Of a stretch of DNA of 64,000 bases, positions 62,511-64,000 are shown piece by piece. Source of the DNA: Crenobacter caeni (GTDB taxonomy: Bacteria; Pseudomonadota; Gammaproteobacteria; Burkholderiales; Chromobacteriaceae); contig NZ_JAAGAA010000002.1 of the NCBI RefSeq assembly GCF_010435965.1, forward strand, positions 186,001 through 250,000, written 5' to 3'. A program made the position numbers and the translations under genes. Position 1 is the stretch's first letter. The number at the start of each line of letters is the position of its first letter. The notes under the pieces were generated by a model. That model made no database searches, was not told where the DNA came from, and worked only from the letters and a program-made list of their open reading frames with translations.

Positions 62511-62645
62511 TGCGCATGTCCGTATGGCCCGGCCGCACAGGCCGGCGATTATTGCCGTCGAGACAATAGCGTCTTGCCTGGCGCCGGCTTTTTCCGCCGG
62601 CGCTGGGTGGGGACAATAACGACATCAGTATCTGGGGGACACATC

Positions 62646-63629
62646 ATGAAAAACTGTATGCAAGCCTGGACCTGGACACAGCCGGGCCAGCCGACCGACC
62701 TGATTCTGCGCCATCTGGAGCGGCCAAGGCCGCAGGTGGGCGAGGTGCTGGTCGAAAACCATGCGGTCGGCCTCAACCCGGTCGACTGGAAGTTCATCGA
62801 CTGGGGCCACCCGCGCTGGCAGGACGGCCATATCCCCGGCGTGGACGGTGCAGGCGTGGTGATCGCCGTCGGCGAGGGCGTCACGCTGCCGGTAGGCAGC
62901 CGCGTCGCCTACCACCAGAACCTGTTCCGTGACGGCAGCTTTGCCAGCCATACCGTGCTCGCTGCCGACATGGTGATGTGCGTGCCGGGCTCGCTCGACT
63001 TCGCCACCGCCGCCAGCCTGCCGTGTCCGGCGCTGACCGCGAGCCAGGCCGTCGCCAAGCTGCCGCCGGCCAAAGGCGTGCCAGTGCTGGTCACACGCGT
63101 CGGCGGGGCTGTCGGCACTTTTGTCGTCCAGTTGCTGGCACGGGCCGGTTTCGAAGTGTGGGCCGCCGCCAGCGGCCGCCATCACCCGCGTCTGGCAAGC
63201 CTAGGCGCCCGACATTGTGTCGACGAGTGCTCGGTCGACTGGTATGAGCGGCTGCAACGCATGGGCACGCCGTTTTACGCGGTGATCGACAGCGCAAGCG
63301 GCACGGCGGCGGCGCGGCTTGCGCCGCTGATCGCTTACAACGGGCACCTGGTCTGCATCCAGGACCGGCAGGAAGCGCCGCCGCTGCCCGCGTTCACCAG
63401 TGCGCTGTCGTTGCACGAGGTGGCGCTCAACAGCGTGCACGAGTACGCGGACGCGCCGGCGCGCGCCGCGTTGATGGCAAGCGGCGAAGCGCTGCTCGCG
63501 GACGTCGCGCAGCAGCGCCTGCACGGCGTGCCGCTGGAGGCCTTCCCCTTTGACGCGCTGCCCGAGGCCTTGCAGGCGATGAAGGACGGCTCAGCCAGCG
63601 CGCGGCCGGTGCTGCAGTTAATAGGATAA
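62646..63629 (+). CDS. MDR-superfamily zinc-type alcohol dehydrogenase/quinone reductase-like protein
   Basis: 327 residues. GroES-like part with GEVLVENHAVGLNPVDWKFIDW and GHIPGVDGAGVVIAVGEGV; nucleotide-binding part with LVTRVGGAVGTFVVQLLARAGFEVWAAAS. The catalytic-zinc Cys of true alcohol dehydrogenases is not present at the usual place, so it is probably an NADPH quinone-oxidoreductase-type enzyme. The substrate is not known. Confidence 0.87.
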   Translation: MKNCMQAWTWTQPGQPTDLILRHLERPRPQVGEVLVENHAVGLNPVDWKFIDWGHPRWQDGHIPGVDGAGVVIAVGEGVTLPVGSRVAYHQNLFRDGSFASHTVLAADMVMCVPGSLDFATAASLPCPALTASQAVAKLPPAKGVPVLVTRVGGAVGTFVVQLLARAGFEVWAAASGRHHPRLASLGARHCVDECSVDWYERLQRMGTPFYAVIDSASGTAAARLAPLIAYNGHLVCIQDRQEAPPLPAFTSALSLHEVALNSVHEYADAPARAALMASGEALLADVAQQRLHGVPLEAFPFDALPEALQAMKDGSASARPVLQLIG

Positions 63630-63683
63630 GCTGCTTGAGCGGCGCCATGCCGGCGCCGACAGACGTTATCCAGGAGGAGAGCC

Positions 63684-64000
63684 GTGGCCGAGTTCGAGTT
63701 GATCAACCCCTTGTGGCTGCGCTCCTTGCTGGCGGTGGTGGCGACCGGCAGCTTCACGCGTGCGGCCGAGCGGCTGGATATCACGCAGGCGGCGGTCAGC
63801 CAGCATATCCGCCATCTCGAGGACCGTTACGGGCGACTGCTGCTGCGCGAGCGGCGGCAGGTCGAGCTGACGCCGCAGGGGCGGCTGCTGTTCGAATACG
63901 CCGAGGCGCTTGCCGCCGCCACCGCCCGCCTGCGGGCGCGTCTGGCCGACGACGACCCGACGCAGGGAACGGTGTCGCTGGCGACGCCTGGTAGCATCGG
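63684..64000 (+). CDS. LysR-family regulator (partial, N-terminal part)
   Basis: About 105 residues before the window edge. It starts at GTG 63684 with AGGAGGAGAG just before. MAEFELINPLWLRSLLAVVATGSFTRAAERLDITQAAVSQHIRHLE is a LysR HTH, followed by the linker helix and the first strand of the effector domain. Targets are unknown; the MDR gene upstream reads in the same direction. Confidence 0.9.
   Translation, partial: MAEFELINPLWLRSLLAVVATGSFTRAAERLDITQAAVSQHIRHLEDRYGRLLLRERRQVELTPQGRLLFEYAEALAAATARLRARLADDDPTQGTVSLATPGSI

Overview
The window reads as a chromosomal stretch of a Gram-negative, GC-rich betaproteobacterium, most likely in the order Neisseriales. The order mltG-tmk-holB-pilZ-tatD, LolA, a Neisseria-type porin ending in Phe, and MnmC next to MnmH fit that placement. 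Species cannot be read from the sequence alone. Two zones differ from the background: a mosaic genomic island at about 15.9-48.5 kb, and visibly AT-rich genes inside it (24.5-29.3 kb and 41-44 kb).

1-15.8 kb, core chromosome. tRNA wobble-uridine modification (mnmC, mnmH, with divergent selD supplying selenophosphate); tesA diverging from an ybbA-ybbP ABC exporter; a conserved hypothetical; the mltG-tmk-holB-pilZ-tatD-MBL hydrolase run; a dicarboxylate/amino-acid symporter; lolA-nadE; tRNA-Ser(GGA) and tRNA-Asn(GUU).

15.9-48.5 kb, a genomic island of 32.5 kb integrated in the tRNA-Asn gene. A perfect 99-bp direct repeat (15895-15993 and 48400-48498), made of the 3' half of the tRNA gene and its terminator, marks attL and attR. 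The left end carries a recombination module: tyrosine integrase, a coupled 59-aa protein, a large serine recombinase and a second, paralogous tyrosine integrase. Then come a copper block (copZ, copA, cueR, each of the first two with a MerR-type 19-bp-spacer promoter) and three genes separated by a diverged repeat family (multicopper oxidase, cyclopropane-fatty-acid synthase-like methyltransferase, RclA-like flavoprotein). Next is a 14-gene leftward urease operon: ureABC, two FluC fluoride channels, ureEFGD, a urea channel, a NikMN-Q-O nickel ECF transporter and an MFS protein. Rightward follow a YhiM homologue, a small K+-channel-like protein, a formate/nitrite-transporter-family channel and a tannase-family esterase. 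The right end holds an MFS pseudogene split by a decayed IS3-family element, and an AlpA-like regulator. Just outside attR lies a decayed 5' end of the same integrase family, so the site seems to have been used before.

48.7-64 kb, chromosome again. A LysR regulator diverges from a nine-gene rightward run that looks like an uncharacterised phosphate/polyphosphate-related locus: a DASS-family anion transporter, a 65-aa protein, a 464-aa membrane protein of unknown family, a DUF47/PhoU-like protein, a PiT phosphate transporter with a long C-terminal tail, three consecutive proteins with CYTH/triphosphate-tunnel features (one with a signal peptide) and a porin. I regard this as the best candidate for a previously undescribed system. 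The window ends with a two-gene chromate transporter, a LysR/MFS-efflux pair, an MDR oxidoreductase and a truncated LysR gene.

How the parts work together: the island would give urea uptake and hydrolysis with nickel and fluoride handling, copper detoxification and probably acid tolerance. The flanking phosphate-like locus would import anions through the porin and process (tri)polyphosphate-like compounds; that second reading is inference.
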